Part shown: piece after piece, positions 20,869-32,905 of the stretch
Numbering within the stretch: the first letter of the stretch is position 1
Layout of the letters: every line of letters begins with the position of its first letter
DNA from: Adenophora triphylla var. japonica
Lineage: Eukaryota > Streptophyta > Magnoliopsida > Asterales > Campanulaceae
Assembly: GCA_022495995.1 (NCBI GenBank)
Contig: JAFEMH010002507.1
Coordinates: 248,001-312,000 of the forward strand
Length of the DNA stretch: 64,000 nt
Direction: 5' to 3'
Translations under genes and position numbers: made by a program
The notes under the pieces: model-generated
Told to the model about the DNA's origin: nothing
Seen by the model: the letters and a program-made list of their open reading frames with translations, nothing else
The model's database searches: none

Positions 20869-22977
20869 TAGACACTGGAGGCGGTCTTCACGTGTTTTGC
20901 CCGGAATCATCTCTTGCCAAAAAGGGGGATTTGATTTCTTGCAATTTTGTTGAAACCATTGATTTTGGTCTTTGGTGAATATCTTCCTTGTTGAGGATAG
21001 GTCTCAATAGCGATGAGAAATGGTCTTTCACGTTTGAATTCCTGCATTCGTTTAGTGAAGAGACAAACAGAGATATATATGACATTTATGACGATGCATG
21101 GAGGCATGAGATGGTATGACCATGAATGTGTTAGCAAGGCTAAAGGGGTGACAAACAATTCATGCAATCACTTAGAATGATGATGATTTTTTTTTTGTTT
21201 TTCTTATTTTTATTCTGCTTTTGTGGCATGCGCGAGCCTAATTTTGGGCAAAAGTATTTCCTATTTTGATTTGCAATCAATTAAGGTTATTTCTCTTTAT
21301 GTTTGTCACATGAGCCATGGGCTGACTCTTTTGCGGGAAGGCAATGGGAGAAGGGCTTTACGAAAGAATGTGTTGGGGGATGTGTTTGGATGTATATGTT
21401 TGGGAATAATTTGAGACAGGTTTCGAGCAGGTGGGGTCGTATCCTTTGGGTGCGAACTGAACTGCTGTCGTTGCTGAGATGTTATCAATGCTGTTAAAAG
21501 GCATCATGTGGACCAGAATTCCCTCTTGGGCTGAGATCGGATTTAAACCTCGGGTCTTGATTAAAGTTCCTTTCTCAAACTCTGGCACTTGAAGCTGATG
21601 CTGACAGGCTTTTAAAACCAAAGACTAAAGCAAATGTCAAAGTGACCAAACCTATCTTATGAGGATGGATGTGACTTATCGAAGCCCCGGTTTGAGGACA
21701 AAAAATATTCTGCAAAGCCCCAGATTCTATTAAAGCGAGGAAAGATCCTTTCATTGGCAAAGCCCTGCCTTGAAGAGATGACTTGGTAGAGCTCCGACAG
21801 ATGGTCTGATCCAAGATAACGGCGATAAACACCAAACTGACTGGTCATCCACAGAGAGAGAGTCGTGTTTGAAACAAATTTACGAAACCTATGAGCGAAA
21901 CTTTCTCCAAAATATCTTGTCGAGTCCCCGACTTGACAAAGTGTCATGGGGAAGGCATGAATGTATTGATTATAAAACCAAACTGGTTGGTCGACCATGA
22001 CAGATCCCAAAATGCATTTAATGCAGCCCCAATCTGTTGAAGCATTACGTTACGAAGTGTGAAACCCATCATGGATTCCCAAAAAAGATTCTCATTCTGG
22101 TGAGTGCAAAGGGGGCTTGTAGACTCGACTTCTAATGATTAAACCCTGATTTGCTCGTGGCAGGCTTTCAACAAATAAAACTTCCTTTTGCTTGGCAAAG
22201 CCCCGGTTTAATGAACTGAGTAGGCGAAGTCTACATTTGGAAGAATTGACTTGGTGAAGCCCCAATCTTATGACTTAGCAAAAGTCTCAATCTGATTAGT
22301 ACTGCAAAAGTGATCCTGAGGTTGACCTGACCAAGACTGAATCCATTTTGTGACATAGTGAGGAACGCGATGCGGACCCAAAAATGACTAAAGAAGCCCC
22401 AGTCTAAAGAAATGGCTTGGCGAAGCCCCAACCTTGAAGAGTTTCAAGGTAGCCCTAATGCGAATTGTAGCAGAAGAGGGAAAACCTATCCTTTCACACT
22501 TACTTTCTTATTTTCTTTAGTCAATCAGTCAACCGCAAGAAGATGTAAAAGAAAATAATTTTACAAATTTATACATACAGGGGCATATTTTTCGAAAGGT
22601 GGGAATAGATCCCGATTTTGTGTTATTTTGATGGCCTTATTAGACTAGGCACAAGAACTCGCTTTGGGTTTGACTCTTTTGAGAGAGTATAAGCGTAGAA
22701 AGGTTGGTAAAGTGTATGGAAGCCCCTGCTGACAGAAAATCAGTGTTTAGCACTATTTTTCCTAAGATGTGGAAAAAGAAGACTTGTCAAGATATCTGAA
22801 AACTTGTTTTATTTACAATGATCACAAGATTTCTTAAAATCCTTTATTAATGTTCGGGTTATTCAACCACTAATCTCAATATGAACAAACATTTTTATTA
22901 ATCATGAGGAGAAAGTCAACCAATATCGCAGATCAAGGTTGGCTGGGTGTGAAAGAAAGGTTTGTGTATAGGGATGT
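20869..22977. other. X spacer with degenerate AAGCCCCAG-type repeats
   Basis: No gene seen. From about 21660 to 22440 a loose 30-40-bp motif built on AAGCCCCAGTCT...GACTTGG recurs. The block parallels 28300-29060 in Y, so it is a shared part of the family lying between gag and protease. Confidence 0.6.
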
Positions 22978-23168
22978 CATTGATGAGACCGAGTTTTCTG
23001 GGATTTGAATGTGTTTATGGGAGAGGCCATTGATGAGACCGAAATTTCTGGAATTTGAATGTGTTTATGGGAGAGGCCATTGATGAGACCGAATTTTCTG
23101 GAATTTGAATGTGTTTATGGGAGAGGCCATTGATGAGACCGAATTTTCTAGAATTTGAATGTGTTTAT
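22978..23168. repeat. 50-bp tandem repeat in the X spacer (4 copies)
   Basis: Unit CCATTGATGAGACCGAATTT then TCTGGAATTTGAATGTGTTTATGGGAGAGG. Y has a single copy at about 29396-29445. Confidence 0.9.
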
Positions 23169-24148
23169 GACCTGATCATTTCTGGTTGCCTACGTTCCCC
23201 TCACTGTGAGGAATTCAGGTCGCCGTAGTTTGTCTTCGGCTGAACTGTGTTTGGCTTTGGGAAAGGGTATGAATACTTGTGGTTCCTTTGGTGAGAAGGC
23301 TTGGATGAGGAGGTTGGATGATGAGGCATGGGCCTTGGGATGATTCCTTGACCAATTCATTTTGGATAGCTGCTTCAATGATTTCATTGTTGCTTGATCT
23401 TCGTCTTTCATCGGGAGAGAATAACCTAAGGACTTAAGATATGCTTTTCCTTTTCTTTTCCTTTGACTATTCCATTGTTATTGACAACTTCCATTCTTTG
23501 AGCTTTGATTTTGCCTGTCCGTCAAGCTTTTGATTGGTGACGGTGGATCCTTGGCCTCATTTTCATTTTTTTTGCTTGAAGCTCCTACTTGGGCTTCTTC
23601 TTTTTTTTTTTGAAGCACATGAGGGCAAAGGCAAGCCCCTGCTTGAACTTTCTTGATACCCTTGAGGTCTAAGGCAAGCTCCTAGGTTGTTGTCGACATG
23701 GGGTCAATTTTTCGATGCTGAGTGACCTTTTGTTGTTCCTTGATGTTGCCGCCATCGTTGACTTGGTCAAGGTGATGGTGAGGACATGATTTGGGAGGCG
23801 TATGGCTTGATGAAGGCTTTTGTGAGGTAAGGAAAGTGTATGGGGAGAGCATTGGTTGACTTTCTCACACCGATTAATCAGAACGTTAATTATTTAGAGA
23901 GATTATTTGTTGAGCAATGCAAGTGATCATATAAAATAAAACCATTTCATTAAATGTAATGTAAGTGTGCAAATAATGTCTTATGTCTAGCAAGAAAATA
24001 AAAAGACTCTTTTATAGAAGATTTAAGATTAACTACAATGTCCGAGGAGGACTTGAATTAAAGAGGAAAGTACTAGAACCTACGAAGGTTGACTGAGAGA
24101 CTGTTTTATATTTTAATTGTGTTTAAGGATAGGTAGCCCCTAGCCTAG
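23169..24148. other. X spacer continuing to the gag end, no gene seen
   Basis: Colinear with 29446-30303 plus 53689-53890 of Y. Contains GGTTGCCTACGTTCCCC at about 23185, whose complement recurs in Z near 43453 and in Y near 29452. T-rich runs near 23570-23615. Confidence 0.6.
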
Positions 24149-25384
24149 CTACTCTTCGCTAGTTGGACTGCCAAGGAACTTGAGCTTTCCTTTGTCGATC
24201 AACCCTTGGACTTCTTTCTTCAAAGTCATACACTTGTATGTCGGGTGACCATGATGATTGTGGTATTCACATAACTTGGTCCTATCAAGGTTACCTGGGT
24301 TCCTTGGCTGATAATTCTCGAGAGGTTTGAGAAGACCTTGTCTCACCAAATCATCAAAAACTTTGCTCATGGGCATCCCGAAATCATCAAAATGACGTTT
24401 CTGACCTAGCACTTCTTGATTCGATCTCTTATCATTATGAACATGGCTTGTTGTTTCTGACCTTGTGTTGCCATTTGGCGAAGGAGGAGATTTGGTCTGG
24501 GGGGGCTTGTTCGAGTACAGGACGTAGTAATCGAATTTTCTCGAGGGTTCCCCGAGTGTCCCTACGTTGTTATCTCCGGCCTCATATCTTTCTTTCAACT
24601 TCTGCTAGGAGGAGGATTTTCCTTTCTTCTGGGGAGAGTCTTCACTTACCAAGTCCTGAAACTCATCTTCTAGACAATCCGCACAATCACGAGTGTCGTA
24701 ACAGATGTGCGCCTTTGACAAAGAAGTTTGGTCTGAGTTAGCTGGCCCTGCTTCCCACTCCACGACACTCATGTTGGCGTTGCTTGGAGAAAGATTGTTA
24801 GATACACGCTGGCATTCAAGCGTCTCATCTTCTATCAGCTTCTGGATCTCATGCCTCAAATAGTGGCAATCATCAGTGTCATGTCTGTGATACTGGTGGA
24901 AACAACAATGCTTAGACTCATCCATCCGAATTTTAGGGTTCTTGGGCTTCCAATTCTCCAGGGGCTTTATAAGCTTTTCTTTCACTAGTTCATCCAGCAT
25001 CTTGCTTAAAGGCATCTCCACATCGTCATAATGAAGGGAGCGGAGTTTTCGGGAGGCACTGTTGTTCCCAAGACTCGGATTTCCATTGTTCAGTTGGTTC
25101 CATTGTTGGGTCTGTTTGAAGGAGGCTGTGGCATTCTTTCCTTTGTGAGGGACCGGTGCTGAGTTGGGTGCAGTTGCTGCTTGGTACTGGTGGTATTGGG
25201 TTATGTTTGAGGCTGGTTGGGTCTTCAGACTTTTCTCAAGCTTAGAACTGGCATTGGCCAAGTGAACTCCGTGGCAAGTTCTCCTATCAGATTCTCTAAC
25301 TTTGGGCATTCGAATTTTGCACGGCAGAATCACTTCTTTGCTTGGTTTGACATCTTGGGTCGAGGGAGTACTGGTACTTACCAT
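24149..25384 (-). pseudogene. X gag C-terminal region with two zinc-binding modules
   Basis: Two reverse frames (25384-24605 and 24598-24149) with a break between. Each has the same module: MPLSKMLDELVKEKLIKPLE...CCFHQYHRHDTDDC (about 25020-24840) and MPMSKVFDDLVRQGLLKPLE...CEYHNHHGHPTYKC (about 24375-24220), a Cys-x2-His...His...Cys arrangement typical of Tat gag. In the first module the usual Gly before the central His is Arg. The N-terminal gag core and leader are missing: the frame runs straight into the truncated LTR at 25418. It encodes a capsid/nucleocapsid fragment; not functional. Confidence 0.75.
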
Positions 25385-25417
25385 GAGATCAAGCTTTTCT
25401 TGGGAAGCGAACTCCAG

Positions 25418-27066
25418 GGCAAGTTATTCCTTGGGAAGAACGGATCACGTTCACCTAAAGAGCCTTACAAAAGCAAGTCTTCCTAGATCCGAAGTTTGTG
25501 CTTGTTTGGGTGCTCGTGTGTGTGTGTATGACTTGAAAAAGGGAGGGAATGTGCCAAGTTATCTGCCGGATATATAAACCATATAAGTAGGTTATAGCTC
25601 GGGATTCCTTGGATTTGATGTTTTCGGGATTTTGATCCCGTGCTCATTTTGGACTTGTGATCATCATTACGTGACCTTTTTACCCTCCCGTTGGATTAAT
25701 CAACCATAGTAGGCGTAAAAGCCTCGGTATGTCTTAAACCAACGTTCTTTGGGGACTTGGTCATATGTGATCGAGAGAGGGACACCTTTTATCGTCCAAG
25801 AATGAGACTCTTTAGAAAAGGAGGAGTCTTTGCCCATCAATCCTACATCTTGAGACGATTGAGCTTCGTAGGAACATTTATGCTCGTCTCAAGTAATGAT
25901 CGGAGATGTCGGGACTAAGATTCATCCGCTTCTAAAGGGACTACGATTATGGCATTTTAGTGGTGGAAATGATGTAAAGATGAAGTCTTTACACCGATCC
26001 ACACCACGGGATGCTCCAAGAACCAAGGGGACTAGGGGAGGGGGTATAAATATTGGATCTTTATACTCATCCTATGTCTTTCGTGCCTTAAAAGGCTACT
26101 AGAGAATCCTCGGAGAGTGATCCAACCAAAAGGGACATGGGGGAAATGACTTTGAAAGTAAAGATTGCATTTTTAAGGTAAATAACGTAATGAACATTAT
26201 TAAAACTAAAGACATAAGGTAAAGGGATGACCTTTATGGCTTTCCTATGTCCTTTAAAACCTTATAAGGTGGACAATCCTTGGAAGCTAGGTCAAGGGAA
26301 GGGGATAACATAATGAGAGTAAAGATAGCATTTTTATGTAATAAAATGAAGCGATTCCACATCAACATGTGGTGAATCTTCCCTAGAACAAGCCACTTGT
26401 GGATCCTTGTTCATCCTTGGGAGAGGATTCCCCATGAATCATTTTTGTAAGGGAAAGGGGGAATATGATGTTTACATGGTAAAGATAGGAACTTTATAGC
26501 AAATAGTCAATGTAAATGACAAATAAAGGCAAGATAAATGACAAGCAATAAATAGAACAATAAAATGAGAGTATTTCAAGGGAAAAGGAAGGAGAGATTA
26601 CCAATGGTGGTTCTCTCTATCTCCCAAGGGGGTTTTCCTATGTAGGAATGGTTTTGGAAGGATTTTATGGAGGAGGGAGGTAGTTTTTAGGATGTTTTGT
26701 TCTCTGGAAATTCGAGTTTTTAGTTTGGCAGAGTAACAATGCTTAATTGTTGTTTTTAAATGGTTAGAGGAGACCTCTATTTATAGGCTGCAATGTGCTT
26801 CCAAAAGAAGTCGCGCGGCGTTAACCTTCTGCAAAAGAAGCTATCCGGCGTTATCCACTATTGAGGCAGCATGTTTCTAGATTCATGCAAGGTGGCAGTT
26901 GGAAGCTTCTTTTCAGCGAGATCCTGCCTGGATTTTAATTCCTAGCAGGTCCTTCCTCCCTTGGAAAGTTTGGAAAAGTTTCCGAATCGCCCCTGAACTT
27001 TATGAAAGTTTGGGGAATTGCTGGGAAACTTAACCGAAAGGCATGAGCCAGATTTGGGTACTTACA
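25418..27066 (-). repeat. X 5' LTR, truncated at its U5 end
   Basis: Matches 13564-14987 plus 19245-19469 with a few percent difference and without the CACTA insert (empty site near 26836). The first roughly 145 bp of the other LTR, the PBS and the leader are absent. TATA box on the reverse strand at 26778-26785. Right end ACTTACA, then TSD TCTAT. Confidence 0.9.
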
Positions 27067-27071
27067 TCTAT

Positions 27072-28250
27072 GTACCAACTTTTCCTATTTCTTTCTCATC
27101 TTCATCAGTTCCATTGTCGGTCCCCTCAGTTCCTTTCTCATCTTCATCAGTTCCGCTGTCGGTGCCTTTGACGAAGTAGCGAGCGAGGTCGAAGCTGTAA
27201 GGTTGGAGGTTGGGTGTGCCGTAGGAGGTTCCCCTTTTGCGTGCTACTACTTTGGTGCTTGAGAGCCTCTTGCTTTCCCTGATGTCAGCTGGTGTTGGCA
27301 CATATCTGAGCCCCTGGACTGTAGTGTGGTCCTTGACTTTGATTACTTGGTGTTGGCCTTGTAACCTTTTACCGAGCCCCAGTCCCGGGATGAAGTTCAT
27401 GAGTTTCATCATCTTCATGGCAGGGGGATTTTTTCCCAGAATAGTGGAAGGTCCACGCTGCATATTTGGATCTTGGAAGTCTCCAAGGTGAATCCAGTTA
27501 ATGTCATATCTTCGTCATGCTTGATTTCTAACACTGGAATGTCGTTGGTGCAGGTCCCTTCGGTGGTGACGCTGTCGTCGTAGACTGTTGTCAGCTCATT
27601 GTCGTAGACTGTTGTCAGCTCGTTGCCCTGCATGAATTTGATACATTGGTGAAGGGTGGATGCCACGCCGTTCATTTGATGCAGCCAGGGTCGTCCCAAG
27701 ATGGCTGTGAAAGTGATGGGAATGTCCAACACTTGAAATTCGGTAGGGATCATCCGTTTTCCGAACCTGATGTTTAAAGTAGCAACCCCGAGAACTGTTC
27801 GGGAAGTAGAGTCATAAGCCTTGACATTGTGGATTGATGGCTTCAAATCTGTGGGCTTGATGTCAAGCAGATCCATCATCTTTGTGGGCCAGACATTTAT
27901 TCTGAAACCTCCGTCTACCAGTACACGGGGAAGGCAACGCTCGTCCAACTGAACTGTGATGTAGAGCAGTTCATTGTGATTAGCCCCAAATTTTGGCAAG
28001 TCCAAATCTGTGAAGGTGATGATGTTTCCATAGTGGATGTTGCCGATCATCTGGATTACTCCTTCTGTTGTTGCATCTACGGGGACCATGGTTTGAGCCA
28101 AACATTCCTCTAGCTTGAGCTTGTGAGGGTATGAAGAATGTGAGCAGAGACCAAAGGGAAATGTTCGCCTGGGTCTGCTTTAACTGTGTAAGGATCGGGT
28201 CCTTCTTTCCAGAATTTGCCTTTTTAAGTGCGAGCCAACCGGGTTGCAGC
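27072..28250 (-). pseudogene. Y protease region
   Basis: Reverse frames 28101-27415 and 27463-27068 overlap with a frameshift at about 27440. The first aligns residue by residue with the Z protease: YGNIITFTDLDLPKFGANHN, the active-site stretch LVDGGFRINVWP (DGG where Z has DNG), YDSTSRTVLG and ILGRPWLHQM. The second has the glycine-rich FIPGLGLGKRLQG segment found after the protease in Z, then an acidic repeat (two GTDEDEK units). A duplicated NELTTVYD occurs near 27585-27620. The X insertion sits exactly at the end. Gag-protease without RT suggests a non-autonomous element. Confidence 0.75.
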
Positions 28251-30298
28251 TCTGGCTTTGGCCTTTTGTGGGGATGATGTATTGTGAGACGTGTTGTATG
28301 TATGGAAATGTGTTGGGGATGTATCCAAAAGTATTTTGGTAGCTATTTGAGCAAGTGGGAGGATATCACTGGGTTGTGGAAAAATTGCCATTGATGCTGC
28401 TACTGCCCAGAGTTGTCATGAGGATTCAGATTCTGATCTTGGATTTAGACTTCTGATCTTGGTTAAAGTCTTTCAAATTTTGTCCTTTGAAGTTGCATCT
28501 GAGAAGCCCCAGTTCTGATTAAAACCATAATGCCGGAAGATGCTTCTGACAAGCCCCAGAAATCGGATATTTCGGCTTTCCCACCCCTGTAGGTTCTGAA
28601 GCTGTGTTCTCTAAAGACAGGGAAGTCTCGTTGAAGAAAACTGCCCTTCGCTGCTACTGTTGCCCAGAGGTGTCATGAGGATTCAAATTCTGATCTTTCG
28701 AAGTTGTATCTGAGAGGCCCCAATTCTGATTAAAACCATAATGCTGAAAGATGCTTCTGACAAGCCCCAGAAATCGGAACTCAAAGTAAACCCTTGGGAT
28801 GAAAAAGCTCTCTTCGCATGGCAAAGCCCCAGTCCAAAGAAGTGACTTGGTGAAGCCCCATTTTAGAGGAAGCGCTGGTCTTCTGCAGAGGTCCTGTAGT
28901 GAATCTGATGCAGCCCCAATCTGAGTTGAACTTTATGTGGCCCGATGAGGCGAACGTCCTTGATTTTTTTCCATTAGTCAACCACAATGTAAAAAGGAAT
29001 GGTTTGTAATGTATACGCGCAAGGATGTATTTTAGAGAAGTGGGAACGAATCCCGATTTCATGTGGATGCCTAGTTTAATTTCGGCACCAAAACTCGCTT
29101 TGGTTTGGCTCTTTTGAGAGAGTATGAGCGTAGAGAGGTTTAGAGAAGTGTATGGAAGCTCTTGTTGACAGAAAGACAGTGTTTAGCTCTATTTTTCCTA
29201 TTATCGTAGAAAAAGAAGACTTGTCGAGACATCTAAAAACATGTTTTATCCATAATGATCACAAGATTGCTGTCAGGTTTCTCAACCACTAATCTCGATA
29301 TGAACAAACGTATTTATTAATTATGAGGAGAAAGTCAACCGATGCCGCGGATCAAAGTTGGTCACGTGTGGCAGAAAGGTCTATGTATAAGGGAGGTCAT
29401 TGATGAGACCAGGTGTATGGAATTTGTATGTGTTTATGACCGAACCATTTCTGGTTACCTACGTTCTCCTCAGTGTAAGTAGCTCAGGTCGTCGTAGTTC
29501 TGGCAGAACGGTGCTTTGGCTTTGAGAAAAGGGTATGAGTATTTGTGGTCCTTTTGGTGAAAAGGCTTGGATGGGATGTTTGGATGATGAGGTACGGGCC
29601 TCGAGGTGATTCCTTGACAAGTCGTTGTTGACGGCTTCTTCCGTGATTCCATTGTTTCTTGATCCGCGTCTTTCATCGGGGGAGAAAGAATTTGAATATA
29701 GCATAAGGACTTATGATGTGTTTTTTGCCTTTGCTTTGACCGTCCCATTGTTATCGAAAACCTATTCTTCGAGCTTTAATTTTGTTTGCCCATCTGTCAA
29801 GCTTTTGATTGGCGGTGTTGGGTCCTTGGCCTCATCCTTTTTTTGAAGTTCTTGATTGAACTTTTCTCTCTTTTTTTCTTTTTTTTTGAAGTTCTTGCTT
29901 GAACTTTTCTCTCTTTTTTTTTTTTTTTTAAGTTCTTGCTTGAACTTTTCTCTCTTTTTTTCTTTTTTTTTTGAAGTTCTTGAGGACGGAGGCAAGCTCT
30001 TGCTTGAACTTTCTTGATTCGCACGAGGGCAGAGGCGAGCTCCGAGGTTGTTATCGACATGGGGTCAATCTTTCGATGCTGAGTGACCTTTTATTGTTTC
30101 TTGATGTTGCCGTCATCGTTGACTTGGTCAAGGTGATGGTGAGGACATGTTTTGGGAAGTATATGGCTTGATGGAGGCCTTTGTGAGGTAAGGAAAGTGT
30201 ATGGGGAGGGCACCCATTGACTTTCTCGCACCGATTAATCAGAACATTAGTTATTTCCAAAGTTTATTCGTTGAGCAATGCAAGTGATCATATAGGAT
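28251..30298. other. Y spacer between gag and protease, non-coding
   Basis: About 2 kb without credible frames. AAGCCCCAG-type degenerate repeats at 28480-28910; a single copy of the X 50-bp unit near 29400; and 29845-30010 holds four copies of a roughly 46-bp unit with long T runs around GAAGTTCTTGCTTGAACTTT. Lysine-rich reverse frames there are artefacts. The spacer could be an intron or an old insertion. Confidence 0.6.
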
Positions 30299-30303
30299 AT
30301 AAC

Positions 30304-31681
30304 TGTTGGGTTTTATGGGTCCATGCGCAGCGGAATTAAGCATCTAATAACACAAAACCCAAGCCCTAAGATCAGTTCTATACGATTAAATTGAATTTCC
30401 TATGAGATAGAATTTACCAACCTTTATTGCTTTCCGTTCTTGAGCTATCGAACAGTTATCAATGTGATTTTGAATCACAAATTCGATCTTCAAAAACATG
30501 AATCTTCATATTGCTTTGAACAATAGAACTCTAGGCCTTGATCGTCGTACGAGGGAAGACCCTCTTGTAGTATCCACACTTTAGAATGAACCAAGAACGG
30601 TTCTTGAAAATTGCTAGATTCTTAAACCTATGGAAGAAATATTGAGAAACATTTTGGTGATTTTCTCTCTTGAAAATTTGGCTAGCTCTAATTAGGGTTC
30701 ACAGACTTTAATATTTATACTACATTAGTATAGGTATTAGTTTTCTAATCGTATTAGGAAAGTCTGTGAACCGCCTTTGAGGCTTAAGTTGTCGCATGAC
30801 CAGACAAGTCATATGGACATGATCTGTCGCACGACCAAGCAAAGCCATATGCAGGAACTCTCAATCATTCTTCCTTTGGTTTAACCAATTCATTCCAGTT
30901 GTGTGTGACCCAATAGTATTATATTATGTTGGCAATGAGTCCGATCATATCGACCCTCATAAGACATAAGCGGACTCTAGCAAGCCATTATGTCTACCCA
31001 ATTAATATAACGTAAGAGTTCACGTTTCCAATGGTACACTTCCATTTCTCCCTTTGTCTCACGATGTTATATTGAACACACGTCATGGTCCACGTCAACT
31101 TGTATTTGTTCAATGCTTTCTCGATCTTGAGTATAATGATAATCCAATCGTATTGGGGTGAGGCCACACACTTTCATCATTATCACTCAACGAGGGGCCC
31201 AAGCAAAACATCTCTCTTTCGAGGGACAAATTCCATCTTGACTTATCATCCTTCCCATCATGAATCCGATCATGCCAAAGATAGCCTTTATAAATATCGT
31301 GTTAAGATATCGTTTGACTAAAATCAAACATGACTTTCATCATATGTAAGGTCATGATAATCTCAGGTCTAGGGACTAAATGAAGTGACCATATGAGATT
31401 TAATTATGACATTTGACCATGACATAAATCTCATACGGGTCAAGTCCAGTCACTTGTTCACTAACAAGTACCCATAATTTCAATGTGCATCTCTATGCAT
31501 ATAATCATCATATGATTATCCATTGACAATTATACTAATTATTCTCTTAATAATTAGGGACGTAGATTATTACAATAAATATGCAAAATATATAATAATC
31601 AAATAATAAACTTAAATGATAAAGATGATACATAACGGTTTTAAGTTAAACATAACTAAAGCCTAGGGCATTACACCAACA
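30304..31681 (-). repeat. Copia-2 3' LTR
   Basis: 1,378 bp, TGTTGGG...CACCAACA. TATA box on the reverse strand at 30712-30719. Palindrome-type motifs TGTCGCATGACC (30790) and TGTCGCACGACC (30825). Confidence 0.93.
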
Positions 31682-31693
31682 GTCACCCACTTG
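31682..31693 (-). other. Polypurine tract of Copia-2
   Basis: Reverse-strand CAAGTGGGTGAC before the 3' LTR; same position and near-identical sequence as in Copia-1. Confidence 0.65.
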
Positions 31694-31699
31694 CACTAG

Positions 31700-32554
31700 G
31701 ATCCATTTATGTATCGAATACCCATGGATTTAGCATGACCATCATGCTTCTACCTGTGCGAGGGTCTTTGTAAGTGAATCCCTAATGTCATCATCGGTTG
31801 ATACTTTGCATATCTTAACGTCTTCTCATTCTTTATGAATTCCTCGAAAAACGTCTAAGTGAGTGTTTGGATCACTGTTGTGACCTTGGTTCCATTGTTT
31901 GCACAAATGGCACCACAATTGTCACAACATAAGTTTCACCGATTAGTGATAATTGGAACATTTCCAAAATACTAATGAACTTTTGATCCAAACTGCCTCT
32001 TTTAGCCACATCATATGTTGCTAAAGTTTGGCCTTAGTAGTAAAATCGGCTACAATTTTCTGCTTGAAACTCTTCCAACAAAATTGCACCTCTAATAAGC
32101 ATAAACACAAATACTAATTGCGATTTTAAATTAACTTTGCCAGTTTGGAAGTTAGCATCTATGTAACCTTACAACAAGATTAACCTCCAATCTTTCAAAT
32201 ACCAAGAACGTATCCTTAGTTCTTCTTAAGTACTTAAGGATCATCTTGACTGCCATCCAATGGTTCTCAACAGGATCAGATTGGTATCGACTCATCATGC
32301 TTAGAGCATATGAGACGCCGGGTCTAGTACAAATCATGGCACACATGACAGATCCAAATGCCGAAGCATACAGAACTTCATTCATTCCCTTTTGCTCATC
32401 AATTGTCATAGGACAATGAGTGTTGCTAAGAGAAACACCATGACCCATTGACAAGCTACTTTTCTTAGACTCTTCTAAGAACCTTGTCAATGTAAGTATT
32501 TTGACTCAAACCAATTTATCCTTTTAGATCTATCTCTATAGATCTTGATGCCAA
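31700..32554 (-). pseudogene. Copia-2 pol remnant, RT end and RNase H (downstream part)
   Basis: The frame 32490-32152 has LEESKKSSLSMGHGVSLS, QKGMNEVLYASAFGSVMCAM and RPGVSYALSMMSRYQSDP, the connection after the RT palm in copia pol. RNase H follows towards 31700 with many stops. The remainder of pol lies beyond Z at 48092-50245; the two halves meet at the Z TSD. Confidence 0.8.
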
Positions 32555-32811
32555 GGATGTGTAAGTACGCCAATCCAATTCGCGACCCTTTTAGGTGCAT
32601 TTTAATGTGATAAAATTGCATTAAGGGGTGTTTTGGTAAATTCTCGGCCTATCCCGAGACTTCTGGAAACATTTCATAAATTTCATGCGAAGGAAGTACC
32701 TTTTGGTACTTTGCTCATGCTAAAGGACCCCCAGGGAATAAAACCTTTTTGGACCTTTTGGGTATTTTCCCTGAATGTTCCAGAAACTGGTTTTGGCGCC
32801 AAAAGCGATTG

Positions 32812-32883
32812 TGACACCTTGTGTCACGCGAAAAGTCGAGGCTTGGAAAACGGTTACAGAAAGTCGTGCGACACAAGGTGACC
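32812..32883. repeat. Inverted repeat upstream of the Z promoter
   Basis: Left arm GACACCTTGTGTCACGCGA and right arm TCGTGCGACACAAGGTG are nearly complementary around a loop of about 30 bp. It ends 14 bp before the TATA box. The 3' LTR has the equivalent at about 46924-46994. Confidence 0.7.
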
Positions 32884-32896
32884 ACTAACTGCAGCC

Positions 32897-32905
32897 TATA
32901 AATAA
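32897..32905 (+). promoter_or_regulatory. TATA box, Z 5' LTR
   Basis: TATAAATAA preceded by CTGCAGCC; also at 47009-47016 in the 3' LTR. The surrounding 16-mer is identical in the LTRs of X. Confidence 0.75.

Larger units (their letters stand above)
13418..27066 (-). mobile_element. X: Tat-type Ty3/gypsy element, internally deleted, inserted in Y
   Basis: TCTAT at 13413-13417 and 27067-27071 flanks a sequence starting TGTGAATG and ending ACTTACA. The left LTR (3') is split by a CACTA element; the right LTR (5') lacks its U5 end. Reverse-strand order is 5' LTR, gag with two zinc modules (25384 to 24149), a spacer of about 3 kb, a remnant of the PMD gene start (20345-20440), 3' UTR repeats, PPT and 3' LTR. 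No PBS, protease, RT or integrase remains. The two LTRs differ by a few percent (9 mismatches in about 260 bp compared by eye). Both outer ends are intact, so the deletion at the 5' LTR/gag junction came after insertion. Confidence 0.85.

Noticed and set aside
20320..20875. Two reverse frames of 87 and 75 codons
   Set aside because: Products of the 32-bp minisatellite in X.
29762..30060. Lysine/glutamate-rich reverse frames resembling a nuclear basic protein
   Set aside because: They come from poly(T) runs in a 46-bp repeat; low complexity only.
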